A DNA stretch of 64,000 nt from CBDCUW01 sp963734865 (GTDB lineage Bacteria; Planctomycetota; Planctomycetia; Pirellulales; Pirellulaceae). Made by a program: the position numbers and the translations under genes. The notes beneath the pieces are model-generated. The model did no database searches, was not told the DNA's origin, and saw only the letters and a list, made by a program, of their open reading frames with translations. This document shows, piece after piece, positions 18,391 to 28,640 of the stretch. The DNA lies in contig CAVTIV010000013.1 of assembly GCA_963734865.1 (NCBI GenBank), positions 1 to 64,000 on the forward strand, given 5' to 3'. The first letter of the stretch is position 1. The number at the start of each line of letters is the position of its first letter.

Positions 18391-21300
18391 TCACTCGCTC
18401 GCAAAACAGATCACCTTTCCGTCAAGTGTCGAAAGGAACAATTGTCCGCCAGCGGCAGCGAGTCCGTCCCACTCGGGCAGCGAGTTGAGTTGCACCCCAT
18501 GCTCGACGAGTCCGGTATCCGTATTGACGGCCAACAACATTGCCCCATCACTGCCACCGAGTGCCCTGTCTTGCTCGGCGAGCAGTTCTTGGACGGCTTC
18601 ATCCTTCTCCGTCAGCCCTTGAAATGTCTCTTCCTCATCAATGATGTCTGGAGGACCAACGATGAACAGGTGCTTACCGGCCAGGATCATGGCGCAAACA
18701 TAAATCGGAATGTCCTGGGTCCACTTCGGGTCGACCAGGCTGTTACCCGGCTTGACGTTGTTGTTACCGCCCCGCTGTTGCGCCGTGAACTGGACAGCCT
18801 TGCCAAACTTACCATCGACAATGGTCGCACCTTCAATCGTTCCATTGTGACCATAGACCGAATGATCTCGAGCGGTGCCGTCATCAAAGCTGACCGCTAA
18901 AACGGCGTCACTCGAGATCTCCGAGCCGTCGGCGTAGCGTCGGAGGATCTGGTTCTTGTCGGCAGCGGCAAAGTACAACCGGACTTCGTCAATGATTCCG
19001 GTGAACGGCAAGGTCGTTTTGTATTCACCAACACCGGTCCCTGCGTCGGCACCGACCTCCAGCCCCTGAGCGGGATCGCTGGCGATCAGAGCCTTCGCTT
19101 TTCCTTCCGCGGCGAGCTCCCCGTCGACATACAACTTCATCGACTTGTCGGTGTCCAGGACGCCAACAACATGATGCCAACCGCCGACGATTCGCCGGTT
19201 GCCGGCGACGGTTGACAGCTCACCTTCAGCGCGTACCAAGAAGGCCGGTCGGCCACCCTGCAACGTCAATGCGAACCCTTCGGCAGGGCCGCCACGGGCA
19301 ACGATCACACCCTGCGGTTTGGTGGCTGTGACCCAAGCTTCGACCGTCAACGGCTTGCCGGTCGGGTTCAAGCCCGCTGGTTTGCCGAACGAGGCATAGG
19401 ATCCATCGGTCGCGGAATTCTTGCCCAGGTTCTCGGGAATCTCGGGCGGATTCGGCTCGGCGGCAAATAGCTGATGTTCGAGCGTCGTGGTCCACCTCAG
19501 ATACTCTGGCTTGCGTCCGTAGCCGAAGACATAGCCATTTCCGCGGACCAGCAAGCGACCCGAGGGGGCAAATCGTCCTGCCTGGTAATAGCCGCCGTGA
19601 CCTCCGGCAAAACTTTGCCCGAGCACCCAATACGAGCGATGGAACCAACTATCGTCCAAGAATCCCATCGGGGCAAAAATGTGAGCATCGTCGCCACGTT
19701 GCTTCGACACCTGTTTCACGAAGTCTCCCGAGTTTGGCCCGATCTCTAAACGGTTTCCTTCGAGATCAAACTTTTGCGACTTCATGAAAATGTGCTGGCC
19801 GTCGCAGGACAGAATATCGGGAAGCCCGACCGGCATTTGCAAAACCTGCAGCTTCTCTTGAATGTTGTTGCCTGTATCGGGATTGATCTCGTCCATGATG
19901 GTTTCGGAAACCTTCTCGCCCGTCTCGAGGTCGATTCGCAGCATTCTCAAGCCGCCATCCAAAAAGATCGATCGTCCGGCGACGCAATGGACCGTGTCAT
20001 CGCGCACCAGCACGCTACCGGAAACCGGCCACAACGACTCCAGTTGTTCATACGCCATTGTGCGTCGATCGAGCGGGGCGGCACGGTAGCGCCAAGCAAG
20101 CTTTCCATTCTTGGCATCGAGACAGTAAACCCAACCGTCGGCCCCACCGAAAACGACGCGTCCACGGTACACCGTCGGCGGCGAATCGACTCGAGCGCCA
20201 ATCGTGTATGTCCACTTCTTTTTTCCATTCTTCTGGTCGAGGGCATACACCGTATGCGCGTCGATTTGTGCGACATAGACCGTTCCGTCGGCAATGACCG
20301 GAGCGGTGAGTCGTCCACCGAGATCGGCGGTCCAGCGATTGCTAACGAGCGGTTCAATCGGCTCGCTCGCCGTGCCGCTTCGGTTCTGATCGTGGCGGTA
20401 AGTTGGCCAATCGTTCGAATCGCTATCGAGGGCAGTGAGCGGTGCGTCGTACGCCGGGCCCTTTTCAAGTCGCCCCGCATCAGGAACCGCTTTGGGCAGC
20501 GGCCGCGTTGGCGCTAATGGGGCAAGCGAATTGAATCCAAACAGCTTGGCTTCGGGATAACAGGCACAATCATGTGGCGGCGTGTAGGTCAGGCCGTTGC
20601 AGGGCATCACACCGTACAGACACCCGCCGCGGACCCAATGATTGATATCCCAGTGCTCCTTGTTGGGGTCGACAAATTCAATACCGGTGCGCGAGGGTAT
20701 CAAGAAATTGTCGGTCGCTTTTGCGATATAGCAGCGGTGATGGAACCAATAGGTATCGACATCCGGTGCGAATTGCTTTTTGATCTCACCCGTCTTTGGG
20801 TCGCGGCCCGTGTAGACGCCCGAGTCACCTCCCGAGGTCAGCGGGGCCAGCCAAACCAGCCCATCGACAACCATCAAATCTTGCGGCGATTGGTAGCCGC
20901 TGTTCGGGAAACTCGCATCCCATAGCTCCTTTCCGCTCTTGGTGTCGATGCTCATCATCTTGCCGTCCCCGCCGGAGTACAGCACGACGTCATCGTGGAC
21001 GACCAGGCGCGGTCCAAAGTTAAACGTGAATGATTCGCGGCGAGTCACCGGATCCGTTTCCCAAGTGACTTCGCCCGTCTGCTGGTTCAAGCTGACCAGC
21101 TTTTCCCCATCGTGAAAAAAGATCTGAGATTCGTTGGCAGCCAATGTCAGTGGCGAAATCTTCGTTTTCTTCGCCCACAACTGTTTCCCCGACGCGGCAT
21201 CGAAGGCCATCAACACTCTCGGCTCTTCGTTCCAGAAGAAGTCACGGCTTCTTGCCTGGTCACCGACGGTTCCATACAGCGGCGCATAGTCTTCCAGTTC

Positions 21301-22275
21301 GGCTTTCCCCTTTCGTACGACCAAAAACAGCCTATCGCCGCTATTGATGATCTCTTCGGTCGCATCGCTACCTTCGTACGTTCGGATTGTCTTACCAGTG
21401 GCAGCGTCGATTGCACTCAGCGGAGCGTTGAATCCCAACGTTGCGTAGACCGTGTCATCGTTCGAAACGAGTCTCCGCGAAAGTTGTGTCGGGCCACTCT
21501 TCAGCGGCCACAGGTGAGGCTGCCAGTCCGCGATGTCGCGCTTCCATAAAATGCTGCCGTTGAACGCGTCACGTGCGATCAGTTTCCATTTCGATGGCAG
21601 TTGAATCGATATCCGGCTGCCCTCGTCCATGATGTAGAACATTCGGCCACCGGTTGAAACCAGCGCGCTCATGCTGGCCATGCGATCGTGATGGCGAGAC
21701 CAACGTGGGCTGCCAACCCACTGTAAATGTCGCGGCGGCGCTACCACGTCGTCATGCGCGACCGAATTGCCGGTCGCATCGTGCAAGTAGTGCGACCATT
21801 CATCGATGTTGGACGGTCGAGGCTTGACCGTCTTGTTCCAGTTGTCACCTTCCCTGATCATCGCCACGCCGTTGGGCACGAGCACTCGCAGCACTTCCTC
21901 CATCGGGACGTCACCCAAATCCTCGATCACCAACAGGTTGACCAAGTTGTCGACGTAGGGCAGTTCGCTACCGGTAAGACGATCGAATGCGATGTTGCCG
22001 TAGTTCCCTCGCTCAAAAACGCGAGCACGATTCGCGGCCACCGCCGATGCATCGCGGAGCAATCCTTGCACTTGAATCGAATCGTTCTGTCGCAAGGCGC
22101 TGGTCAGCTCGCCATCACCGGCACCCAAGTGCACGACAAATCCGCCCGTGACCCCCGATTCTTTCAAGATCTTGGCGGCATCGCTTTTCGCATCCGCCAT
22201 CGCGGATCCGGACGACCCGACAATCCCCAGAGCAAGAAACGAAAAAATCACTCGGGACATTGACCAGCGCAACAT
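18391..22275 (-). CDS. Methyltransferase-like/PQQ beta-propeller/LamG protein
   Basis: Very large exported protein of about 1294 residues. The start is set at the ATG at 22275, which has GGAG seven bases upstream; the open frame extends to 23142 but would overlap the divergent oxidoreductase. A signal peptide is followed by a small Rossmann-like region resembling SAM-methyltransferase motif I (VVHLGAGDGELTSAL) and ending in EWSHYLHDATGN. Two sets of PQQ-type beta-propeller blades follow (repeated GxxxW and DAxxGKxLW units), then a LamG/concanavalin-like domain (LTVEAWVTATKPQGVIVARG to GIIDEVRLY) and further propeller-like sequence with FVGPPDI-type blades. Function is unknown; a surface or periplasmic scaffold or dehydrogenase-like role is possible. 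Confidence 0.75.
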   Translation of the reverse strand: MLRWSMSRVIFSFLALGIVGSSGSAMADAKSDAAKILKESGVTGGFVVHLGAGDGELTSALRQNDSIQVQGLLRDASAVAANRARVFERGNYGNIAFDRLTGSELPYVDNLVNLLVIEDLGDVPMEEVLRVLVPNGVAMIREGDNWNKTVKPRPSNIDEWSHYLHDATGNSVAHDDVVAPPRHLQWVGSPRWSRHHDRMASMSALVSTGGRMFYIMDEGSRISIQLPSKWKLIARDAFNGSILWKRDIADWQPHLWPLKSGPTQLSRRLVSNDDTVYATLGFNAPLSAIDAATGKTIRTYEGSDATEEIINSGDRLFLVVRKGKAELEDYAPLYGTVGDQARSRDFFWNEEPRVLMAFDAASGKQLWAKKTKISPLTLAANESQIFFHDGEKLVSLNQQTGEVTWETDPVTRRESFTFNFGPRLVVHDDVVLYSGGDGKMMSIDTKSGKELWDASFPNSGYQSPQDLMVVDGLVWLAPLTSGGDSGVYTGRDPKTGEIKKQFAPDVDTYWFHHRCYIAKATDNFLIPSRTGIEFVDPNKEHWDINHWVRGGCLYGVMPCNGLTYTPPHDCACYPEAKLFGFNSLAPLAPTRPLPKAVPDAGRLEKGPAYDAPLTALDSDSNDWPTYRHDQNRSGTASEPIEPLVSNRWTADLGGRLTAPVIADGTVYVAQIDAHTVYALDQKNGKKKWTYTIGARVDSPPTVYRGRVVFGGADGWVYCLDAKNGKLAWRYRAAPLDRRTMAYEQLESLWPVSGSVLVRDDTVHCVAGRSIFLDGGLRMLRIDLETGEKVSETIMDEINPDTGNNIQEKLQVLQMPVGLPDILSCDGQHIFMKSQKFDLEGNRLEIGPNSGDFVKQVSKQRGDDAHIFAPMGFLDDSWFHRSYWVLGQSFAGGHGGYYQAGRFAPSGRLLVRGNGYVFGYGRKPEYLRWTTTLEHQLFAAEPNPPEIPENLGKNSATDGSYASFGKPAGLNPTGKPLTVEAWVTATKPQGVIVARGGPAEGFALTLQGGRPAFLVRAEGELSTVAGNRRIVGGWHHVVGVLDTDKSMKLYVDGELAAEGKAKALIASDPAQGLEVGADAGTGVGEYKTTLPFTGIIDEVRLYFAAADKNQILRRYADGSEISSDAVLAVSFDDGTARDHSVYGHNGTIEGATIVDGKFGKAVQFTAQQRGGNNNVKPGNSLVDPKWTQDIPIYVCAMILAGKHLFIVGPPDIIDEEETFQGLTEKDEAVQELLAEQDRALGGSDGAMLLAVNTDTGLVEHGVQLNSLPEWDGLAAAGGQLFLSTLDGKVICFASE

Positions 22276-22542
22276 CAGTAGACTCCGGAGAAGGACAGAA
22301 TCAGAAAAACGTGTCACGACAAAAGCGCCTGCGACAACGCCCGATTGTAACAGCGAACCGGCGACTTGGCCTGCCGCATCGCCGCCTTTTACCGCCCGGC
22401 TTTGTACCCCCCGACTGTTCCCCGCCAGCGCGCACACGATCCGAACAATTTCCGTCGGCTTGGGGTGCATGGCCCTTAGTCGCCCATCGAGGCTGCTAAA
22501 CTTGGAAGTCGTCCCATTCCCCACCGCTCGGTCTACAGCATC

Positions 22543-23885
22543 ATGCCTACCCAAAATCGGCGTCACTTCCTGACTTCCGCGGCCACCGCCGTGGCCGCCC
22601 CCGCGATTTTGTCCAGATCCGCGTTGAATGCCCTGGGCCAGACGCCGCCCAGTGACCGCATCACGATCGGTGTCGTCGGGCTCGGGTCTCGCGGATTCAA
22701 TCTGATTGATGATTTTCTCGGACACAGCGAGGCTCAGATCGTTGCCGTCTGCGACGTCGATCGGTGGCATTATCGTGACCGGCCTTGGGGTACCGGCACC
22801 GCCTACGGCCGCCAACCGGCCGCGCAGAAAATCAATGCCGCCTACTCGCAGCGGAAGTCCGGATCGACCTTGAAGGGTGTCCAGCTCTATTCGGACTTTC
22901 GCGAACTGATCGCACGCGACGACATCGATGCCGTGGTCGTCGCGACACCCGACCACTGGCACGCGTCTGCACCCTAACCGCCCTCCGCGGTGGTAAAGAT
23001 GTTTACTGCGAAAAGCCGGTGACGCACCTGTTCGCCGAAGGGCAACTGGTTTACCAAGAAGTCGCGAATCGTAATGCGGTTTTCCAAACCGGTTCCCAGC
23101 AGCGATCCGACGCAAGCTTTCGACGCGTCGTGGAGCTCGCACGCAACGGACAGCTTGGGAAACTCACCCACATCGAAGTCGGCTTGCCGCCAGGATACGA
23201 CAAGCCGCAAGGCGACACCGCGATCGTCCAACCGCCAGAACAACTCGATTACGATTTCTGGTGCGGGCCCGCACCGAAGCTGCCCTACATGCGAGCGAGA
23301 CATCATCGATGGTGGCGTGGACATCGAGCCTATGGTGGCGGCGTCCTGATGGACTGGATTGGACACCATAACGACATCGCACATTGGGCGCTGGGTGTCG
23401 ACGATCGCGGGCCAATCCGTGTCGAAGCGACCGATTGGTCGTTTCCCGATACCGACGTTTACAACACGCCACATCAATACACGATTCGCTGTGAATACGA
23501 CAACGGAGTGCATAGCACCATTTCCAGCCAAAACACGCAAGGGCTGAAACTGATCGGTGAAGACGGATGGGTCTATGTGCGTCGTGGCCACTCCGAAGCG
23601 TCCGAACCTCGCTGGATCGATCCCAAATTTGATCCCGGCCCGATCGGAGTGTATGCGTCGGACTCGCACAGCAAGAATTTCCTTGATTGTGTACGATCAC
23701 GCGGTCAGTGCATTGCACCGGCGGAGACCGCGCACCGCTCGATCACGCCCGGACATCTGGGCTATGTTTCGCAAGCCTTGGGAAAACCTTTGCAGTGGGA
23801 TCCGCGATCCGAATCGATTGTTGATAACCCCCAGGCCAACAAGCTTTTGCAGCAAATCGATTACCGAAAGCCGTGGTCCGTTTGA
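22543..23885 (+). CDS. Gfo/Idh/MocA oxidoreductase, frameshifted
   Basis: NAD(P)-dependent sugar-type dehydrogenase, exported by Tat: RRHFLTSAATAVAAPAI is at the N-terminus. The Rossmann fold GVVGLGSRG is at about residues 44-52 and the EKP motif (VYCEKPVTH) follows, then a C-terminal dimerisation domain with GGGVLMDWIGHHNDIAHW. The first frame stops at 22977 after PDHWHASAP; the second takes over at TALRGGKDVYCEKP. Removing one base near 22965 joins them as a normal family sequence, so this is one broken or mis-sequenced gene. It is divergent from the propeller gene across a 267-bp intergenic region. Confidence 0.85.
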
Positions 23886-24026
23886 TTCGCGTGCGAATCG
23901 ATCGCCAGGCGTGTAGGGTTCGCAGGTCGGCAACCCGTCTTCGTCGGCCAGGCCCGAACAGCGAGAATGGCCCTTCGGATGCTTTGCACTTTTGGGCCTG
24001 ACGCCGTTTCTCGACCCCTTTTTTTC

Positions 24027-24913
24027 CTAGCTGAGATACTTTTTGAAGAACGCGATGGTCCGTTGCCAGGCAAGTTTGGCGGCGGCTTCGTCGTAGCGGG
24101 GAGTGGTGTCGTTGTGGAAACCGTGATTCACGCCGGGATAAACATATGCCTCGAACGACTTGTTGTTTTCCTTGAGGGCTTGCTCGAAAGCGGGCCTCCG
24201 GCAAGGATTCTGCGGTCGAGTTCGGCATTGTGGATTAACAGAGGTGCATCGATTTTGGCAACGTCGCTGGCGACGGGCTGGCTGCCGTAAAATGGCACAG
24301 CGGCGTCGATGACATCCGGGATCCGAACGGCGAGCTGGTTGACGATCCCGCCGCCAAAACAAAAACCGACCACTCCCACTTTGCCGGTTGAGAGTGGATA
24401 GGTCTTGAGCAACTTGGCCGCAGCAATGAAATCTTGTGTCATCTCCTCGGTGTCGCGTTTGGCTTGCATCGAACGGCCTTGATCGTCGTTGCCGGGGTAG
24501 CCGCCAAGGGGCGTCAGCGCATCGGGTGCGAATGCCAAGAATCCGTCCACGGCCAGACGTCGCGTGACGTCTGCGATGTAGGGATTCAGCCCGCGGTTTT
24601 CATGGATAACAAGGACCGCGGGGAACTTGGTTCCTGCGGCCGGGTAGGCCAGCAGGCCTTTCATTTCACCCGCACCATGCGGTGACGCATAGCTGATCGT
24701 TTCGGTTTTGATCCGTGGATCGTCTGGCGCCACCTGCTGGGCCCAAGCGTAGTTGGGACTGAGGTTCAGCATCAACGTTTCCACCGTCATGCCGCCGACG
24801 GCAAACGCGGCAAGCCGTTTGGCGTACTCGCGTCGTGTCAGCCGCCCATGAGCATAATCGTCGTACAAATCGAGAACTTGTTGGTCGAATAGCTTCGCTT
24901 CTTTTCGTTTCAT
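24027..24913 (-). CDS. Dienelactone hydrolase family protein, frameshifted
   Basis: Alpha/beta hydrolase of the dienelactone hydrolase group. An N-terminal helical region with a hydrophobic segment (YAKRLAAFAVGGMTVETLML) precedes the catalytic domain. IHENRGLNPYIADV, the Cys nucleophile in GFCFGGG and the His in GVNHGFHND are visible. The frame changes near 24200: the first frame reads LLIHNAELDRRILAGG, and the second gives RPAFEQALKENNKSFEAYVYPG through to the end at 24027. A one-base shift restores a normal C-terminus. It is convergent with the oxidoreductase across 141 bp. Substrate unknown. Confidence 0.82.
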
Positions 24914-24985
24914 GGCGTTGCTCCAATGATTAACGAGACCGAGGAACCGATGCGTCGAATTTACAGAAAATCGGTCGCTCTGTCT

Positions 24986-26305
24986 TCAAAAAAAGCGATT
25001 CAGCTGCACGATGATTTCGGCATCGAACAATTTCTCTTCGTCTTCGCTTAACGGCGCAGCGGCACCGACGCGAAGGGAGGCACTGGGAAATCGGAAATTC
25101 AACGCAGCGGTGGCATTCAGGATATCCATTCGGTTGAACGGGTTGCTGATGCCCGCCACCGCGTCGGTATCGTTCAAGGTTGACGTGTAGTGAAGCTCGG
25201 CGATCGCGGCAACCGCTTTCAGCCGGCTGCGATAGTCATCACGACGGTGCAACCAACGACCGATCGAAGCGTCAAGGTACAACAGATTCTGGTCCTGCAA
25301 GACGCCTTGGTCTGCGGGGTCATCGGTCATCACGTCGTTTCCGTTCAAGTCAAAATCGGCCTGCACGAATCCTTGCGCGAACCAGCGATCGCTTAACTGC
25401 GCGACGTAACCCAGAAACGGCGCCAAGTGCACGGAATTGTTTTCCACCAAAATCTGCCGTGTGCCAGATGCCTCAAACAACTCGTAACCATCGCCGGTTG
25501 GCACGGTCATTGTCGCACCGCCCGATAGCATCCAGGTCGGCCCAGCAACCAGACTGCCCTTCAATGCAAACGCCAGATTTCCAAATTGCGTTCCTTCGGT
25601 GGCAAAGGAATCGAATTGCTGACGCGAATTCAATCCCCCTGAAAACGGCAGGCGAGTTTCGATCGATGCCAGGCCATCAAGAAATGTTTTTTCAAAACCA
25701 AACGTATAACGATTCAAAGACTTATCGACACCATTGACGTCAACCAACGAGTGCTGGAAGTGGTTGTAGTTGAAGAAAACACGATCTCGCGGTATCGGGC
25801 TGACGTTCTCGGAGACTTTGAACCTGCGGTAGCCGCCAGCCAGCGCGACCGTTGATCCAAAGTTCGAGCCGAACGACATGGATTCACTGTTCGAGCCTGA
25901 CAGGATCAGGCTGAGTCCCGGAGAATCACCCATCATATTGGGGACAGCCGAATAGGAGTTGGCGACCATTCCAAGTGGGCGGCGGCCCCTGTTCATCGCC
26001 GGAATCGGTAACCGACCGGCAGGAACCTCCGCCGGCAGGTCGGCCCCTTGGACGATCGAATCAACGTCCGCATCCACGACGGACGGACGACTGTCACTCG
26101 AAGACGTTTCTTGGTCCAAGACGGGCAAGATGGATGCGTCCTGAAAGAGGCTTGGATCCTGAAAGAGGCTTGGATGAACTGCGAAATATCCGAAATCTTC
26201 CGCTTGGGCGGCGGTACCGCCGCCCAGTACCGTCGCAACGACGAGCCAAAGCACCCGCCAACTTGGTCGCTGTCGTCGTGAATTGAAGGATTTGCTGGAT
26301 TTCAT
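24986..26305 (-). CDS. Putative outer-membrane beta-barrel protein
   Basis: A 439-residue protein with an N-terminal signal (LWLVVATVLGGGTAAQAED) and a C-terminal part rich in alternating amphipathic strands, ending in a terminal Phe (QLNRFF) as in Omp85-inserted barrels. Segments such as FFNYNHFQHSL, GLASIETRLPFSGGL and WMLSGGATMTVPTGDGYE resemble planctomycete transporter/porin-like proteins. The stretch after the signal holds a duplicated six-residue unit (SLFQDP) encoded by an 18-bp tandem repeat. Substrate is unknown. It is monocistronic on the minus strand with 187 bp before the ceramidase gene. Confidence 0.65.
   Translation of the reverse strand: MKSSKSFNSRRQRPSWRVLWLVVATVLGGGTAAQAEDFGYFAVHPSLFQDPSLFQDASILPVLDQETSSSDSRPSVVDADVDSIVQGADLPAEVPAGRLPIPAMNRGRRPLGMVANSYSAVPNMMGDSPGLSLILSGSNSESMSFGSNFGSTVALAGGYRRFKVSENVSPIPRDRVFFNYNHFQHSLVDVNGVDKSLNRYTFGFEKTFLDGLASIETRLPFSGGLNSRQQFDSFATEGTQFGNLAFALKGSLVAGPTWMLSGGATMTVPTGDGYELFEASGTRQILVENNSVHLAPFLGYVAQLSDRWFAQGFVQADFDLNGNDVMTDDPADQGVLQDQNLLYLDASIGRWLHRRDDYRSRLKAVAAIAELHYTSTLNDTDAVAGISNPFNRMDILNATAALNFRFPSASLRVGAAAPLSEDEEKLFDAEIIVQLNRFF
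26140..26175. repeat. 18-bp tandem duplication in the barrel gene
   Basis: CCTGAAAGAGGCTTGGAT occurs twice head-to-tail at 26140-26157 and 26158-26175. It keeps the reading frame and duplicates SLFQDP just after the signal peptide. Confidence 0.85.
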
Positions 26306-26492
26306 TGGGCAACATGAGCATCATTCAGATTGTTCGGATCCTGTTCGTCTCTATCGTCTTTGCCGACAATCCGGCTTGGATAATCGCACCGCGCGGAGAT
26401 GAATTCTCGACAACAGGCGTTCAAGTCTGCGGCCTCGGCAATTTGCCACCGCCGATCTAGCCCGACAGAAGGGCCCCTCAGAAGGGATCGGG

Positions 26493-27866
26493 TTACCTTC
26501 GATCGGCTGCCCACTGCGACTGGACCTCTGCCACGATCAAGTTCTCGATCTCGGGTGACCACAGACCGGGCAGCCCGTAGTAAACGTTGGAGCCTCCGCC
26601 TTCGTAACCGCCTTCTGCGAGCACCCGTCGCGAGGGAATGTAGGCCATCACGTCGTTGCTATAGCCTGCAACCCAAATCATCTCGGGACGGTCATCGGGC
26701 GTCCCCGTTGCCGTCGACTTGAGCCGCAATGCATAGTCAACGACAACTTCGCCACCCAACAACACAAACCGTATATCTTTCCCGATCTTCCAACTGGCCA
26801 CCGGATACCGGTAGCTCGATTCAAGTTCGCTGCGGTCCCCGAGGCGTTCAAGAAGATACTGTGCGCGAGCCCGTTCATAGGATGGATCCGATTGCAGGGT
26901 CGCGTGAAGCTGCTGGACCGTGGGCAGGTCCGTCAGCGGAAGCTCGATCTCACTGCGACGTGTCTGAAGGATTGCCTCCACGCTGTGCATCGTCCCTTCA
27001 ATGACTTCCGCGACCGCGTTTGCCAAACGTTGCCCATATTTTCTCGCCAGTTCGACCTCGCGTCGTGGCAGTGGATTCTGATCGGCGCCACATCCGGCCC
27101 AAAACATTGCGTTGACGCCCGGATAGCGCCGCTCGACCTCGAGCTGCGCGAATCCCGGATAGTCACCGGACCATTGTCGACTGCTGAGCACCGTTGCGTG
27201 GCATGCATATCCAAACACGATCGTCTTCAGTTGCCCCTGTTCGTCACGTACCGCCAGCACAGGCACGTCGTGATCGTAAGGCCCAATCAGATTGCCCGCT
27301 GCCCTTCGCTGCGGCACCTCGGCTGCCGGATTGTTCCGACGATTCACCGCCACGGTGCAAAGTCCGCTTCCCCAAGTCAGACTGCATGGCGTCACGTCGC
27401 CAATCGCCTGGCCGACCATCGACACCAACCGGTCAACCAACCAGTTTTCATATTCATCCAGCAGAGACTGCTGCGCCAGGGGAACCATCAGATAGTGCAA
27501 TGGTGCAAGATTATGGCCGACCGCAGGTCCGGTATGGGTGTGTGAACAGTTGATCGCGACCTGCTCGCGTCGCAACGAATATTCGCTGTCGAGTCGCTGG
27601 CAGATTCGATCCGCGGTGTCACGATGGATGCCAACGAGGTCCAATGTGATCAGCACACCGCGCGCACCCGCCGCATCGTCGAGCACAACCGCTTTGCCCC
27701 AGAGTTCGGTCAGTTTGCCATCGGCGGGATGATTTCGACTGCCATATCCGGCCATTTGGATCGGCTGCTCGGGCGTGATGTTCACCCGCGCGGTCCCAAC
27801 CTGCCACGATTGGCCCCGAGCCGTCGTGCCCATGAGCCATAAAACCAGCAATAGAAAAAGTCGCAT
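26493..27866 (-). CDS. Neutral/alkaline ceramidase-like hydrolase
   Basis: Secreted amidase-like protein related to the N-terminal domain of neutral ceramidase, 457 residues from the ATG at 27866 (signal LFLLLVLWLMGTTARG). It opens with VGTARVNITPEQPIQMAGYG, typical of the family, and contains the zinc-site motif NCSHTHTGPAVG and the GCGADQNP segment. The C-terminal immunoglobulin-like domain of full-length ceramidases is missing, so it belongs to the shorter group common in planctomycetes, whose substrate may not be ceramide. It is divergent from the PNPOx-like gene. Confidence 0.85.
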   Translation of the reverse strand: MRLFLLLVLWLMGTTARGQSWQVGTARVNITPEQPIQMAGYGSRNHPADGKLTELWGKAVVLDDAAGARGVLITLDLVGIHRDTADRICQRLDSEYSLRREQVAINCSHTHTGPAVGHNLAPLHYLMVPLAQQSLLDEYENWLVDRLVSMVGQAIGDVTPCSLTWGSGLCTVAVNRRNNPAAEVPQRRAAGNLIGPYDHDVPVLAVRDEQGQLKTIVFGYACHATVLSSRQWSGDYPGFAQLEVERRYPGVNAMFWAGCGADQNPLPRREVELARKYGQRLANAVAEVIEGTMHSVEAILQTRRSEIELPLTDLPTVQQLHATLQSDPSYERARAQYLLERLGDRSELESSYRYPVASWKIGKDIRFVLLGGEVVVDYALRLKSTATGTPDDRPEMIWVAGYSNDVMAYIPSRRVLAEGGYEGGGSNVYYGLPGLWSPEIENLIVAEVQSQWAADRR

Positions 27867-28009
27867 TTCTTCCGTCTCTCGATTACCAGACTGGTACAAC
27901 GCAAAGTGGATCTTCGATCTCTGCGAACGCAGATGATAGAGTGACACCGCCGAGCGCCGATCGCAAGTCAGCCCAATAAAAGGCCGCTCATCCAAGATTC
28001 ACACAACGC

Positions 28010-28015
28010 TATAAT
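28010..28015 (+). promoter_or_regulatory. TATAAT box giving a near-leaderless start
   Basis: A perfect TATAAT hexamer ends nine bases before the ATG at 28024. A transcript starting about seven bases after it would begin within two or three bases of the start codon, so the PNPOx-like gene may be translated from a leaderless mRNA. No good -35 hexamer is seen at 16-18 bp. Confidence 0.4.
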
Positions 28016-28023
28016 CTCTTCTT

Positions 28024-28485
28024 ATGAACAAACCAAAGCCGAAACCGATTCCTCCAGGCGAAGTGCCGGGACTTGCCAGGGAAGTTCTGAAACAGGACCG
28101 ATTTCCCTACCTCGCCTCGATCGATGGTGACCAGCCACGACTGCGACCGGTCTCGCCCGTCAGGACCGACGATTTCACGGTTTATGTCGCGAACTTGCGT
28201 GGATACCATAAAACGCAAGAGATTGCCGAAAACCCTCGGGTCGAACTTTGTTACCTGAGCGACAGTCACGATCAGGTCCGAATCACGGGAGTGGCAGTCG
28301 TCCTGGACGACCGATCCACTTTGGAACAAATCTGGAATGACAATCCCCTGCTACGGCAATACCTCGGCAGCATCGACAACCCAGACCTGATCATCTATCG
28401 CATCGACCCAAATCGCGTCCGTTTCATGCGTGAGTGGGCGTTGGAGTATCACGAGATCGATATCGGTCGGCGGGACGATGGCTGA
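28024..28485 (+). CDS. Pyridoxamine 5'-phosphate oxidase family protein
   Basis: Small flavin-binding split-barrel protein of the PNPOx-like superfamily, 153 residues. The core reads FPYLASIDGDQPRLRPVSPV, then FTVYVANLRGYHKTQEIAENPRVELCY, with later RITGVAVVLDD, all typical of FMN- or F420-binding members. There is no sign of the full PdxH active site, so calling it a vitamin B6 oxidase would be too specific; a general reductase or flavin-binding role is likelier. No Shine-Dalgarno is visible. Confidence 0.82.
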   Translation: MNKPKPKPIPPGEVPGLAREVLKQDRFPYLASIDGDQPRLRPVSPVRTDDFTVYVANLRGYHKTQEIAENPRVELCYLSDSHDQVRITGVAVVLDDRSTLEQIWNDNPLLRQYLGSIDNPDLIIYRIDPNRVRFMREWALEYHEIDIGRRDDG

Positions 28486-28640
28486 GCGGCGTCCCTGTTC
28501 CGACACGTGCGATCCTCTGGCGCGTGCCGTATCCGAGCGGGCCGCCGTGAATGCGTGAATCGCCCGATCCCGGTCGGTTGCTGACGCGGCCAGGCAACGG
28601 TTCGCGGCTTCAGATGATCCAGGCAAATTCAACCTCGCGA

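Noticed and set aside
22276..23142. N-terminal extension of the propeller gene upstream of 22275
   Set aside because: It runs antisense through the oxidoreductase gene and lacks protein-like sequence; the ATG at 22275 has a ribosome-binding site and signal peptide.
23900..23960. Third possible copy of the small RNA (minus strand, ACGGGTTGCCG-like segment)
   Set aside because: Only about a dozen bases resemble the loop region; there is no promoter at the right distance, no first hairpin and no U-tract.
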